From Arthrobacter sp. MYb227 (lineage in GTDB: Bacteria; Actinomycetota; Actinomycetes; Actinomycetales; Micrococcaceae), in the NCBI RefSeq assembly GCF_002975435.1, contig NZ_PCPT01000006.1:62001-126000 (forward strand): a stretch of DNA of 64,000 bases, given 5' to 3'. The notes below the pieces were generated by a model. It saw only the letters and a list, made by a program, of their open reading frames with translations. It did no database searches and was not told the origin of the DNA. The translations under genes and the position numbers were made by a program. Each line of letters opens with the position of its first letter. Position 1 is the stretch's first letter. Shown here piece after piece: positions 1 to 9,283 of this stretch.

Positions 1-1473
1 GGCGTGCGCTGCATATTGGGTTTTGACCAGTTGTTGAAGCTCTACCGTGAGTTCGTAACTGCCCAAAAGTCCACTACGGAGCACCACATAGGCCACCAGC
101 ACTTCGCCACGAAGTTCATCGGGGACGCCAATAACTGCCGATTCCAACACATCTGGATGCGCAGCTAGCACCGACTCGACCTCGAACGGACCAATCCGGT
201 ATCCGGCCATGATGATCACATCATCGTCGCGGGAGGAGAAGAAAATATAACCGTCCTCGTCCATGGTTCCGGCATCCCCGGTGTAATACCAACGGCCATC
301 GGCCGAGTAGCGTGCCGCGGTGAGCATTGGGTCTCCGGAATAACCGTTGAACCACATCATGGGTGATCCAGGAATATTAATAGCCACTCGCCCACGAGTT
401 CCCGCTGGAGCACACTCATCCTTGTCTTCAAATAGAACGCAGGCCGAATATCCAGGCATGGGTCGTCCCATGGAACCGGGCTTGATCGTATCGATGACCT
501 CTGGAGCCCAACCATTGACGATACACATGCCCATCTCGGTCTGACCATAGTGGTCACGTACCGGAACACCCAACACCGACTCTGACCAAGCAATAGTAGG
601 AGCGTCTAATGGTTCACCGGCGGAAGAAGCCCGTTTGATATTTAGCCCCGGTACGCCATTAGGATGTGAGGCACGCATCGATCGAACGATGGTGGGTGCC
701 GAAGCAAAGTTAGTGACTCCAAACTTTGCTAGTACTTGCCAGCAGAGTTCCGCACTGAAACCTGTAGTCAGCAACAGGTTACGCCTGCCCGCATAAAGTG
801 GTGCCAGAATCCCGTAGTACAGACCGTAAGCCCAACCCGGATCCGCAACGTTCCAGAAGACATCGTCTTCTTGGACATCTAGCCCGTACTGGAAATAAAC
901 ATTGAATGCTTCAAGAGCACGTACCGGAACCGGAACACCCTTAGGTGTACCTGTAGTACCGGAAGTAAAAATCTCAACGAGCGGATCATCGAGCAAACGT
1001 ACGCACGCCGTGAACCCTGCGGGTTGCTGATCAAGCAAAGGGCCAAGTTCCCCGGTGCTCAGCACCGGGTAGTCAAGTAGTTCTAACTTAGGTAGTTGGG
1101 CGTCATCGGCAATGATGAGTTTGGCTCCACCACCGGCAACCCGAACCTCAATGGCAGGGGTAGCGAAAGCCGTGAAAAGTGGTACGTGCACAGCACCTAA
1201 ACGCCAAAGGCCCAAGAGCGTATAGACAAGTTCGGCGCTCTTGGACATCAAGGTCGCTACCCGGTCTCCGGGTTTGATTCCACGGGCGGCAAAAAGTGAT
1301 GCTGCACGTTCCGAACGATCTTTGATCAGCCCATAACTCAAATCAACTGAGTCAAGGTTTGCATCAATAACTGTGAAGGCAATCTGATCCGCAGGGTGCC
1401 TATCGCACAAAAGCTGTGCAGGTTGTACCTGGGACGCCAGCGTTGAAGAAACCTGAATATTAAACGCTTGCAT
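1..1473 (-). CDS. AMP-forming acyl-CoA synthetase (partial)
   Basis: This is an ANL-superfamily acetyl/propionyl/acyl-CoA ligase, which activates a carboxylic acid with ATP to an acyl-adenylate and then to the CoA thioester in the cytoplasm. The reading frame is open from an ATG at 1473 to the window edge (491 codons), so the C-terminal end is missing. The P-loop TSGTTGTPKG lies near residue 170, the YGQTE core motif near residue 310 and the YTGDAG motif near residue 400, in the order expected for the family. About 50-60 residues should be missing, including the catalytic lysine of the small C-terminal domain. The chain-length specificity cannot be told; the sequence resembles the acetate/propionate/medium-chain group. 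No operon partner is visible upstream. Confidence 0.9.
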   Translation of the reverse strand, partial: MQAFNIQVSSTLASQVQPAQLLCDRHPADQIAFTVIDANLDSVDLSYGLIKDRSERAASLFAARGIKPGDRVATLMSKSAELVYTLLGLWRLGAVHVPLFTAFATPAIEVRVAGGGAKLIIADDAQLPKLELLDYPVLSTGELGPLLDQQPAGFTACVRLLDDPLVEIFTSGTTGTPKGVPVPVRALEAFNVYFQYGLDVQEDDVFWNVADPGWAYGLYYGILAPLYAGRRNLLLTTGFSAELCWQVLAKFGVTNFASAPTIVRSMRASHPNGVPGLNIKRASSAGEPLDAPTIAWSESVLGVPVRDHYGQTEMGMCIVNGWAPEVIDTIKPGSMGRPMPGYSACVLFEDKDECAPAGTRGRVAINIPGSPMMWFNGYSGDPMLTAARYSADGRWYYTGDAGTMDEDGYIFFSSRDDDVIIMAGYRIGPFEVESVLAAHPDVLESAVIGVPDELRGEVLVAYVVLRSGLLGSYELTVELQQLVKTQYAAHA

Positions 1474-1566
1474 TGCGCGGATGACCACCCTTGGACGAGC
1501 TCAAGAAAATTACTTTGCTTGGAGTCAAGTTATCAGGTGACCATCCGAACAACGCTCAGTGTTAAG

Positions 1567-1863
1567 TTAGCGTTTGCGGCCCACGGCCAGCGACGCCAGC
1601 ACCACACCAGCGCTAACAGTGTTAACTGCCGGCCAAGCACCAATCTTTTTGGCCAATGGATGCGAAGCGCCAAAAGCTGCAAGATAGAGCGCCGTCAGGG
1701 CAGCAGCCTTTGGAGTTCCAGCATTAGCCTTCCAAGCCAGAAAAGCACCTGTTCCCGCAACGGCAAGAACTGCTCCGCCGAGTGGTCGGTTTTTAGTTGC
1801 GCGCGCAGTGGCGAAACCACCGAGGAGTCCGGCTCCAGCCAGAGCAGAAGGTAATAGCGACAT
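1567..1863 (-). CDS. small membrane protein, about 98 residues
   Basis: The protein is rich in Ala, Gly and Leu with three to four hydrophobic stretches and a basic C-terminus (VGRKR), which suggests a small integral membrane protein. The ATG is preceded by a clear AGGAG ribosome site at about 9 bases. It is read in the same direction as the acyl-CoA synthetase downstream, with a gap of about 90 bases. I do not recognise a named family, and no catalytic motif is visible. Confidence 0.65.
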   Translation of the reverse strand: MSLLPSALAGAGLLGGFATARATKNRPLGGAVLAVAGTGAFLAWKANAGTPKAAALTALYLAAFGASHPLAKKIGAWPAVNTVSAGVVLASLAVGRKR

Positions 1864-2366
1864 GTCTTTTCTTTACTCCTAAAGTTCGTTGTTCCTCGGT
1901 AACCAGCGTAGGCCTGCGGTACCTAGATATGGGATCTTTGGGTGATTCGACGCTGAGTTGCTCAACGCCCTCATACATCGTGTCTTATCTTGGTTCCCTG
2001 ATCTGGGAAAAGACTGAGCCGAAGCTACCTGCGCTCGCCGAGGAAGGCATTGCGAATCATTGCCTCGGTTTCTGATAGACCCTCACTGGTGATCTACACG
2101 GTGAGGTATTTGACGGTGCCCCCCGAAATCGGTAACAGGTCGCGGATGAGAAGCTTTGGCGTCTTGGAGTGATGGAAGTCGAGAGTATTCATTAGAATTT
2201 TCGATGAAGTAAGTTCTCAAGGTAATATTTTCGAATATTAATTCTTTACTTCGTTGAGCCTGCGGGTTAGAAAAAAGAGCCCTTACCAAAGCTGTTCGAG
2301 GGGGAGAATTGGTAGTGCTGAGCATTCTCATACTTGGCACTCAGTGCGCATCATTAGGGTTGGTAA
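1864..2366. other. 503-base intergenic region with a nested AT-rich hairpin
   Basis: No convincing gene is seen: the short frames here have no good start site or family resemblance. Around 2212-2256 there is a nested inverted repeat, outer arms GAAGTAA/TTACTTC and an inner AATATT-TTCG-AATATT hairpin at 2224-2239. It lies upstream of the M50-like gene on the plus strand and could be an operator or promoter element. Confidence 0.4.
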
Positions 2367-3101
2367 ATGCAAGTATTAGAAATCTGGTGGCAGGCTGTCC
2401 TTCAGGGGTTCGTGCGCAGTGAACCGCTGAGCTTCACGATGTTGCCTATTCTTGCAGTGATTACCCTTTGTATGTTGTTAACAGTTCCACGGATTACCTG
2501 GAAATTCTTTGGGCTGTACGTAACATTTGTACACGAACTTGGCCATGCCTTTGCGGCGCTGATGACCGGAAGAGTCGTTCATGGACTAAAAATCGGGCTC
2601 GATCATTCGGGTGAACTCGTAAGTAGTGGAAAGCCTGGATTCTCGGCCCTCTGGAGTGGGTTTTGGGGCTATCCTGTCCCGGCGCTTGCCGGAACCTTGC
2701 TGATCGGGTCGTCGTACTTTGGTTTCGCTTCGGCTGCATTATCGGTTGGTGCACTAATCCTTTTGGTCTCACTCATTTTCCTCAGGAATTGGACTGGTAT
2801 TTTGGTTGCCGTTGCATCGGCAGCAATCGCCCAATTGCTCGTTGTTTTCACGCCAAGCGGAGCTATTGCTTGGGTAGTTTTGTCGCTGGGTCTGATGCTT
2901 CTCATCGGTGGAGTTCGTGATCTTTTCAAAGTCCTGGGCGTCCATATTAATCGACGCGAACTCATTGAAGCTTCCGACGCGTACCTCTTGTCGACTCGAG
3001 GCTGGCTACCCGCGTGGTTCTGGCTCTGCGGATTTATTGTGGTGGTTGGTAGCTGCGTCGTTGCCTCGAGTTTTTTGCTCAGGCTCATGCTACGAACCTA
3101 A
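2367..3101 (+). CDS. M50B-like membrane metalloprotease family protein
   Basis: The product (244 residues) is an integral membrane protein with about six hydrophobic segments. HELGH at residues 56-60 sits in the first part, within a membrane helix, the zinc-binding signature of the M50/site-2 protease-like group. A SDAYLL motif near residue 205 may supply the downstream acidic ligand seen in M50B-like proteins. Such proteins are widespread in actinobacteria, but their substrate is generally unknown. The gene stands alone; the next gene begins 190 bases later. Protease activity is inferred from the motif only. Confidence 0.8.
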   Translation: MQVLEIWWQAVLQGFVRSEPLSFTMLPILAVITLCMLLTVPRITWKFFGLYVTFVHELGHAFAALMTGRVVHGLKIGLDHSGELVSSGKPGFSALWSGFWGYPVPALAGTLLIGSSYFGFASAALSVGALILLVSLIFLRNWTGILVAVASAAIAQLLVVFTPSGAIAWVVLSLGLMLLIGGVRDLFKVLGVHINRRELIEASDAYLLSTRGWLPAWFWLCGFIVVVGSCVVASSFLLRLMLRT

Positions 3102-3291
3102 TCAATATATGTACCACCTATACGACCATTGGAAAGCAGACCGGAATGCGAACACACGGGTAGAACTTCGGCGAATGATTGAATCTGTGGAGGTTATTTC
3201 CTCTTGGCGAACAACGCACTGTTGCACACTTGCTCGGGTAGGTTAGAGCAATAAGAACATAAACAAACGTCGGGGTAGAGGGGGACCTGTC

Positions 3292-5043
3292 ATGGGAGCA
3301 CAAAAATGGAAGTTCTCGGGACAGGATCTTGCTCGTCATCTGCTCAACCCCCGACGGCTACACACAGTGGTCATTACTCAGAGCTTGCGTAAAGACTGTC
3401 CAAGTTTCAACGCTGATGAAATAGCCGATGAAGTCCAAGACTGGGCCGAAGTTATAGAAGTTCACTCAGGCCGTGTTACCTATGAACTACGTGATCATCT
3501 TCCCAAAGGCTGGGATGTTTTTGGGACCGCGGCCCGTGTCTATCCAATTGGCATGACCAATGATGGGTTTGCGCCGAGTAAACCGCATATTGTTCGCCCT
3601 GGGGAGCACATCGGACATCTCACTGATGAAGTAATCGACGAAGTTCTGTTTCTTCCCAATCCGCGAACACTTGTGGTTCCTACTGCCCCTATCCCTGGCC
3701 CTGGCAGACGTGCCGCCGACCCGGTGCGCACCATCGCCCCACCGGGAATGGTGCCGAACGCCTCTGGCGCTCATACGGCTTTGTTATCGGGGATCGTAAC
3801 CGAATTTACTAATGGTGGTTTCACCGCAAAGATCGCGCTGGACACTGGGGGGAGCGTGGAACTGAAAAGTGAGGACATCTATGCTGATGCACCACTATCG
3901 TGGATATTCGGTTCTAACAGTCGGCTTACCGGTGTATATGATCCGCAAACCCAGCGTTTCTCGCTCCACGATTCACTAACCCATCCTCGTTTGCTGCAAC
4001 AGTATTCATGGAACCAACTCATCTTGTGTCTGGTGTTGGAAACGGGAGCAGACACGGCCGTTCTCACTCCGATACCTGGTGAAAGAATCACGGTCGCACG
4101 GGAAGACGTTTCTTCTAACGAACTCGATGATGTTGATTCATTGTTGGCTCCGGGGCAAGTAGTCGTCGCGCGACTTGTCAATGAAAACGGCCTACGTAAA
4201 TTGCTGCTTGTCGATGTTGATGATGACGAACCAATAAGTCCTGCTCCGGCCTTAATCCGTGGGGGAACACCCTGGTTGGCTTTGGACCGTGATTTAGTAC
4301 CGGATCTCACCGATCCCGAACGAACAGCAACGGCCTACGGGTTAACGCGAATACCCACGCCAGATAAGCAACGCGAAGCACTACGTCAGGCGCTCTTGAA
4401 TATTGATTCGCTGAAATCACAATTGGATACCTTGCGTCGTCAAGAAACGAATAACAATATAGACGAACTTGCTACAGCTCTTGAGCAGGCAACTAGGTAT
4501 CGCGACGAAGCACATAAGCTGCGTATTTTATTGAAAAACAAATCCGAGGCCCTGAACGAATCGCATAAAGTAGCCCGCAAGAAAGCACGGCTGCAAAACT
4601 CCACCAGCGCGTCTGAAATACGTGAAAAATTCAGTACCCCGGAGCTTTCTCTGAGGCATGAGCTCTACATGGAATGGGTCGAACGGATTCCCTCCAATGA
4701 AAAGGCCGCCTACCCATGGAATGAAGGAGCTGTGATCTTTGGACCAAAATTTGTTGATTCGTTCTATGCTCATGGGCCGGTACTTCGTGCCAAAGCTCTA
4801 AAGGCTTTGATCCAACTTCTGACTGGTCAAGCTGAACGCATGAAAGCACGCGACATTCATCCCAAACGGATAGGCGCTGGAGGGGATAACCCTCAGTTGG
4901 TCCGTGAGGACGATGGCGCAACATGTTGGAGGATGAGTGTCGAAAGCGGCGTTGCGGCTGCACGCCGCGTCCACTACTGGAAGCATATGGACGGAAATTT
5001 AGAATTACATGAGCTTGTAGCGCACGATACTTTTGATCTTTAG
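3292..5043 (+). CDS. unrecognised 583-residue multidomain protein
   Basis: I cannot assign a family with confidence. Visible architecture: an N-terminal region (about 1-120) with a WDVFGTAARVYPIG segment, two beta-rich segments around 160-225 and 240-305 that could be OB/S1-like, a charged coiled coil around 355-435, and a C-terminal domain (about 460-583) that begins near YPWNEGAVIFGPKFVDS and ends in ARRVHYWKHMDG followed by ELHELVAHD. From memory, that ending resembles a RelE/ParE-fold-like domain found at the ends of large actinobacterial proteins, but this is inference. The start ATG follows a GGGGGACC stretch. The stop overlaps the stop of the convergent HTH gene by 4 bases. Confidence 0.75.
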   Translation: MGAQKWKFSGQDLARHLLNPRRLHTVVITQSLRKDCPSFNADEIADEVQDWAEVIEVHSGRVTYELRDHLPKGWDVFGTAARVYPIGMTNDGFAPSKPHIVRPGEHIGHLTDEVIDEVLFLPNPRTLVVPTAPIPGPGRRAADPVRTIAPPGMVPNASGAHTALLSGIVTEFTNGGFTAKIALDTGGSVELKSEDIYADAPLSWIFGSNSRLTGVYDPQTQRFSLHDSLTHPRLLQQYSWNQLILCLVLETGADTAVLTPIPGERITVAREDVSSNELDDVDSLLAPGQVVVARLVNENGLRKLLLVDVDDDEPISPAPALIRGGTPWLALDRDLVPDLTDPERTATAYGLTRIPTPDKQREALRQALLNIDSLKSQLDTLRRQETNNNIDELATALEQATRYRDEAHKLRILLKNKSEALNESHKVARKKARLQNSTSASEIREKFSTPELSLRHELYMEWVERIPSNEKAAYPWNEGAVIFGPKFVDSFYAHGPVLRAKALKALIQLLTGQAERMKARDIHPKRIGAGGDNPQLVREDDGATCWRMSVESGVAAARRVHYWKHMDGNLELHELVAHDTFDL

Positions 5044-5237
5044 TCCAATTCAATATCTGCCGCGTCTCCGACCCGACTTGGTGTCGGTAACAACGTGGTG
5101 TTTCGCAGAAAATGTTGGACAAACGCCCCACGAACACTTAACTCGCTGACCCCGTAAGTATGTGCGATTTCTTCAATGCTCCATCCCGCTATGCGCAGTT
5201 CCATCAATGTGGGGTCAGAAGGCATTCCGATAGCCAT
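5040..5237 (-). CDS. small helix-turn-helix protein, 65 residues
   Basis: The sequence around residues 13-35 (LRIAGWSIEEIAHTYGVSELSVRGA, given here only as a region) reads as a helix-turn-helix of the sigma-70 region 4 or recombinase type. The ATG at 5237 has a strong AAAGGAG ribosome site 6 bases upstream, which supports it as a real gene. It ends tail-to-tail with the 583-residue gene, with the two stop codons overlapping. It is divergent from the epimerase gene. It could be a regulator of one of these neighbours; nothing proves this. Confidence 0.65.
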   Translation of the reverse strand: MAIGMPSDPTLMELRIAGWSIEEIAHTYGVSELSVRGAFVQHFLRNTTLLPTPSRVGDAADIELD

Positions 5238-5368
5238 CGAACACTCCTTTCAATCCAGGTTGTTACGCCTAGTCCAGTACGTGGCACCGACACTTTGGCT
5301 TCGGGTAGTTTCCCCATACTTTCGCCTAAGCTGGAAGAGGGGCAACCACGGACCAAAGGATGTACACC

Positions 5369-6859
5369 ATGGCAACTTTCGAATACACCACCAGGCTTTC
5401 TTTTGATCGCGAAACGGTCTTTCAATGGTTTGAACGTCCCGGTGCCTTGCCACGGCTCTCCGCACCATTCTTAGGCAGCATTGTGCAGGAACCCACCAAT
5501 GCACTAAACGTCGGTTCACGAGCAGTACTTGAAGTATCGATGTCAGGAACCTTGGGCCTTGGCCTGGACACCGCAATTGCTGCGGGTGCGAATGCTCTTG
5601 GCCTTCCTTCTACGACCCGTGCTCGAATCCCCTGGAAAGCCAAACATATTTCCTTAGATCGGGGACGATCATTCACCGATATTATGGAGTCCGGCCCCAT
5701 CCGGCGGTGGGAGCACCAACATTTTTTCAGTGACATCATCTGCGATGGACAGCCTGGAACCCTGATGCGTGACGTTGTGGAGTTCGAACTTCCTGGACTC
5801 GGGATGTTGCCTTGGCAGAAAGCTAATAAATTAGCAGAAGATGCTTTTGCACGTGAGCTGCTCCAAGTCTTCAAATATCGTGAAAATACCTTGCGAGCAG
5901 ATCTGGGATTCCACGCCAAGTATCCCGCCAAACCGCTAACTATTGCTGTGGCTGGCGCTTCGGGAATTATTGGAAGCCAATTGTGTGCGCTACTTGCCGG
6001 GGGCGGACACCAGATTATTCGGCTGGTCAGGGATCGAAACTTCGCACGTGAGCCCGATCGAATGTACTGGAACCCCGAGAGCGGGGAACTTGATGCCACA
6101 TCACTTGCCAAAGCCGATGCAGTAATCAATTTGGCTGGGCATACCATTGGCGGACGTTTCAGCGAGGAAAACAAGAGGAAGATCCAAGAATCCCGGATCA
6201 GGTCTACGAGATTGCTTGCCGATACTCTGGCTTCGCTCGCCACTGATGGGAAAAAACGAAGTTTCATCAGTGCTTCAGCAATTGGGATTTACGGTGCGAA
6301 ACCACACCACGGGAATCCCAGCACCGCTCTTGATGAGCTGGCTCCGGTCGGAAATGATTTTTTGGCAACAGTTTGCAGGGACTGGGAAGCCGCTTGTGAT
6401 CCGGCTCGTGAAGCCGGTGTGCGAGTAGTCACCGTGCGAACCGGGTTGGTACAAACTCCTGAGACGGGGGCCTTGGCTCAACTGCTGCCACTATTTTCGC
6501 TTGGACTTGGTGGTCCGCTGGGTCATGGAGGATGGCAGTCTTGGGTGGGGATCGATGACATGGCAGGAATTTATGCGCATGCCCTATTGACCCCGGAACT
6601 TGCAGGACCCATCAATGCAGTGGCGCCAAACCCTGTGCAAGCGTGGGAGTATGCCCAGACCTTAGGCAAAGTGCTGCGCAGGCCCGCCAAGATTTCGGTC
6701 CCTGCTTTTGGACCACAGCTCATTCTAGGTACTGAAGGTGCCGAAGAATTGGCGTTTGCTTCCCAAAAGGTCTCGAACGCCAAACTCATTGCAAGCGGAT
6801 ATGAGTCTAGGCATTCAAATCTGGAGTCGGCTCTTCGGCACAATTTGGGCAAGTTTTAG
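5369..6859 (+). CDS. TIGR01777-type epimerase with N-terminal SRPBCC domain
   Basis: The product (496 residues) has two parts. Residues 1-150 resemble a START/SRPBCC ligand-binding domain (MATFEYTTRL, with a MRDVVEFELPG region). Residues 188-490 form an NAD(P)-binding extended SDR with AGASGIIGS near residue 195 and ISASAIGIYG near residue 300, typical of the TIGR01777/YfcH/SulA-homologue family. An earlier ATG at 5360 is in frame, but the AAAGGA site at 5355-5360 fits the ATG at 5369. The substrate is unknown for the family. It is transcribed alone. Confidence 0.88.
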   Translation: MATFEYTTRLSFDRETVFQWFERPGALPRLSAPFLGSIVQEPTNALNVGSRAVLEVSMSGTLGLGLDTAIAAGANALGLPSTTRARIPWKAKHISLDRGRSFTDIMESGPIRRWEHQHFFSDIICDGQPGTLMRDVVEFELPGLGMLPWQKANKLAEDAFARELLQVFKYRENTLRADLGFHAKYPAKPLTIAVAGASGIIGSQLCALLAGGGHQIIRLVRDRNFAREPDRMYWNPESGELDATSLAKADAVINLAGHTIGGRFSEENKRKIQESRIRSTRLLADTLASLATDGKKRSFISASAIGIYGAKPHHGNPSTALDELAPVGNDFLATVCRDWEAACDPAREAGVRVVTVRTGLVQTPETGALAQLLPLFSLGLGGPLGHGGWQSWVGIDDMAGIYAHALLTPELAGPINAVAPNPVQAWEYAQTLGKVLRRPAKISVPAFGPQLILGTEGAEELAFASQKVSNAKLIASGYESRHSNLESALRHNLGKF

Positions 6860-6873
6860 CCAACACCGGGAAG

Positions 6874-7734
6874 CTATCCCAACGATTTGGACGAACGGAA
6901 GCCATCGAATGCCAGCACACCGAGTGCCAAGAGAATTGGACCGTAGGTGAATGCATCGTTCAGTTGGAGGTGTTCGCCCATCATGACCGCGGCGACGAGG
7001 AGCAACACCGGTTCAACATAGCTCAAGAGCCCAAATACCGAGAGCGAAAGCGATGCCGCTGCACCCAAATACAGGAACATCGCCCCCGCTCCCAGAAGAC
7101 CGATCGCATAGACAGGCAACATCTGGGCACCGGGTTCATTAGCTCCGGTGAAGATGAAGTAAACGGCAAGTGGAGTCAAAATAGCTATTTCGAGGGTGAA
7201 TGCCGCGTTCGACTCGAACCGTGCCTTGCGTCTTGCAATGAAGTAGAGCGGGTAGCCAAGACAAATCAATAGGGTTGGCCAAGCCATACCGCCGGCAAAA
7301 ATGAGTTGGTGGACAACCCCGAGGGCAGCAAGTACAACAGCGATTTTTTGTGCGTGGGAGAGTCGTTCGGCAAAGAAGACGCCTCCTGCAACCACCATGA
7401 CCAGCGGAAGCAGAAAATAGCCTAGAGATGTTGCTAGTGCATAGCCATTCATGGGGGCATACATGAAAAGCCAAAGTTGTACGCCAACAAGTCCGCTGGC
7501 AATAATCCCGTAAAACAATAGTCCTGGCCGCGCTTTGATACGGCTTAGCAGCGAAAGCATTTCGACGCGCTTTGATGGAATGAAGCCGTAAACGGGTAGT
7601 AAGACCAAAAGCGTCAGAACTATTCGCCACCCATAGACCTCGTTGGGTCCGGTTCCATTTACGGAACCAGAGATGAGAAAAATTGTTGCAAAAAGTGCAG
7701 AGGCAACAATAGAGGCAAGAACGCCACGATTCAC
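6874..7734 (-). CDS. RarD/EamA-family transporter
   Basis: This is a ten-helix drug/metabolite-transporter-superfamily permease of about 286 residues. The sequence (WRIVLTLLVLLPVY, FYAPMNGYALATSLGYFLLPL-type segments, then SYVEPVLLLVAAVMMGE) follows the RarD layout with two EamA repeats. An in-frame TTG 36 bases upstream is possible, but the GTG at 7734 is preceded by GGAG at proper distance. Upstream, a TTGACG/TATAGG-like promoter overlaps a perfect palindrome at 7783-7797, suggesting regulation. The substrate is unknown. Confidence 0.85.
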   Translation of the reverse strand: MNRGVLASIVASALFATIFLISGSVNGTGPNEVYGWRIVLTLLVLLPVYGFIPSKRVEMLSLLSRIKARPGLLFYGIIASGLVGVQLWLFMYAPMNGYALATSLGYFLLPLVMVVAGGVFFAERLSHAQKIAVVLAALGVVHQLIFAGGMAWPTLLICLGYPLYFIARRKARFESNAAFTLEIAILTPLAVYFIFTGANEPGAQMLPVYAIGLLGAGAMFLYLGAAASLSLSVFGLLSYVEPVLLLVAAVMMGEHLQLNDAFTYGPILLALGVLAFDGFRSSKSLG

Positions 7735-7782
7735 TAGCGACGCTCCGTCTCTAAATCCTATAAATGACAATTATCAGTCTAC

Positions 7783-7797
7783 GTCAACGCCGTTGAC
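7783..7797. promoter_or_regulatory. 15-bp palindrome GTCAACGCCGTTGAC
   Basis: The arms GTCAACG and CGTTGAC are perfect inverted repeats around one central base. The element lies about 50 bases upstream of the RarD-like gene, and on the minus strand its TTGACG overlaps a plausible -35 box with TATAGG about 18 bases further on. A near-identical palindrome is found at 14404-14418. A repressor operator is inferred. Confidence 0.55.
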
Positions 7798-7906
7798 TAA
7801 AGGGTTTTGGTGCTTAATATGCACTGTAACTTTGCAAGAATGCAGGCCGAAAGACAAAAGCTACACGGTGGCGAAAGGCTCTGATCAAGGTAAATGAGCT
7901 AGCACG

Positions 7907-9118
7907 TTAGCTAACTTGGGAAGTCGAGCGCCGTGAAGCGCCGGCAGGAAGCATTGCATTGAGGTTTGCCTCGGCCAGGCCAAAGGATACTGTCATTCCA
8001 ATCCCGCTGGTGACAGAAACTAAGGTCACTGATTCGGAAATCTCCTTTACGAGTAATGGTGCAACGTCTGATGAAGCGTAGATTCCCTGCCAGCGTTCCG
8101 TGAGGGTGAACCGTTCGACATCTAGCACCTTGGCCGCGGCATCAAGCAAGGTGTCGGTAGTCGATTCGCTAAGGAATGGTGGCTGTGTCAGTTCGTAGCT
8201 GTGCGAGTCACCGAGCAACATGGTTCCATCCGGACGCTGCGTGAACATGACATTAGCTCCGATATCTAAGAGGTCTGGACGCTGGGATTCCATGTGGATG
8301 CGTAGTCGCGGAGCACTTGGCATCCGGGTGAAAGCATCGTATCGAAGCATCGAAGTAGCTGTGAGAACCGCAGGGATAATTGTTGTGCTTTCCGGTGCGG
8401 CAGCGGCGGCCATTTGCAGCGAGCAGCGAGTGATCTTATGCTCAAGGGCAACCTCGGGAAAGAGATAGTCAACGTCGTGACCCACGCAGATGAAAACATG
8501 ATCGGTTTCGTAAATGCCGCGGCTGGTCTTCACACGTGCCCGTCGGGTGGTACCGAAAGTGAAATCTACGGCCGCGGTATTGAAATGTACTTCTGCATTT
8601 TCTTGCCTATCCAACCAGCTGGCGAGTGTGCCTACGGTGGTGCGCGGATCAACCCGCAGGTCATCTGCGAGGAATGCGCCGCCACGGATGCCGTCGGTGT
8701 TTTCTCGGCCAAGTTTGGCGCGTACTTCCTCGGCATCTAGAACGCGGACCTGGCCAACTGGGCGTGATGCCGAAAATTCGCGCAGGAGCTGTAGTTCAAG
8801 TTCCGTGGCCGCAACCACCAGCGCACCAGCTTCTAACGCCCAAAATCCTGCTTTAGAAGCGAAGTCTAGCCAGTGGCGACGACCTGCTTGAGCCAAATCG
8901 TAGAGCTCTCCATGTTGGGCCGTGATGCACGCATGACCGAAGTTACGTATTGAGGCACCAATAGCCCGGTGGTCACGTTCAATAACTGTGACGCTGAACC
9001 CGGCTTGGTGAGCAATTGCAGCATGGGCTAGACCGATAATTCCTGCCCCAACGACGAGGACATCGGTGCTTGCTAGGACTTCTTCGGTGGGCTTTGAATC
9101 TATTTTGGTGTTGTTCAC
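7907..9118 (-). CDS. TIGR03364-like FAD-dependent oxidoreductase, phosphonate-type cluster
   Basis: This 403-residue DAO-type flavoenzyme carries the FAD-binding VVGAGIIGLAHA motif at residues 22-33. The following RDHRAIGASIRNFGHACITAQHG region is typical of TIGR03364 (HpnW-proposed). That family is known to occur beside phosphonatase-like HAD hydrolases and has been proposed to oxidatively deaminate an aminoethylphosphonate-like compound. Exactly that partner is found here at 10054, next to a divergent GntR regulator, which strengthens the assignment. The start is a GTG. The true substrate is not shown by the sequence. Confidence 0.85.
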   Translation of the reverse strand: MNNTKIDSKPTEEVLASTDVLVVGAGIIGLAHAAIAHQAGFSVTVIERDHRAIGASIRNFGHACITAQHGELYDLAQAGRRHWLDFASKAGFWALEAGALVVAATELELQLLREFSASRPVGQVRVLDAEEVRAKLGRENTDGIRGGAFLADDLRVDPRTTVGTLASWLDRQENAEVHFNTAAVDFTFGTTRRARVKTSRGIYETDHVFICVGHDVDYLFPEVALEHKITRCSLQMAAAAAPESTTIIPAVLTATSMLRYDAFTRMPSAPRLRIHMESQRPDLLDIGANVMFTQRPDGTMLLGDSHSYELTQPPFLSESTTDTLLDAAAKVLDVERFTLTERWQGIYASSDVAPLLVKEISESVTLVSVTSGIGMTVSFGLAEANLNAMLPAGASRRSTSQVS

Positions 9119-9167
9119 GGCAACGATACTTCTCTAAGGTCTAACGGTATTTCAAGCCAAAAACACA

Positions 9168-9181
9168 CTTGTGTAGACAAG
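9168..9181. promoter_or_regulatory. HutC-type operator CTTGTGTAGACAAG
   Basis: The palindrome contains GTGTAGAC, which matches the GT-N-TA-N-AC core recognised by GntR proteins of the HutC/UTRA subfamily. It lies in the 154-base region between the divergent flavoenzyme and GntR genes, 50 bases upstream of the flavoenzyme start. It is very likely a site for the neighbouring GntR protein (9273-10043). Confidence 0.65.
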
Positions 9182-9265
9182 TTCACCAATGGTTCATTTT
9201 GACCACCAAACGGCCGTGACTTGTTCATTTGGTGTTCACTAAATTTCCCGTTTTACCCCATTTTC

Positions 9266-9283
9266 AACTTGTATGCTCAAGTT
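9266..9283. promoter_or_regulatory. inverted repeat AACTTG-N6-CAAGTT over the GntR start
   Basis: Perfect 6-base arms flank a spacer that contains the ATG of the GntR gene. The arms resemble half of the operator at 9168, so autoregulation by binding over the start codon is a reasonable inference. Confidence 0.45.

Noticed and set aside
2083-2340. 85-codon minus-strand frame in the 1864-2366 gap
   Set aside because: Composition does not look coding, and no ribosome site is present.
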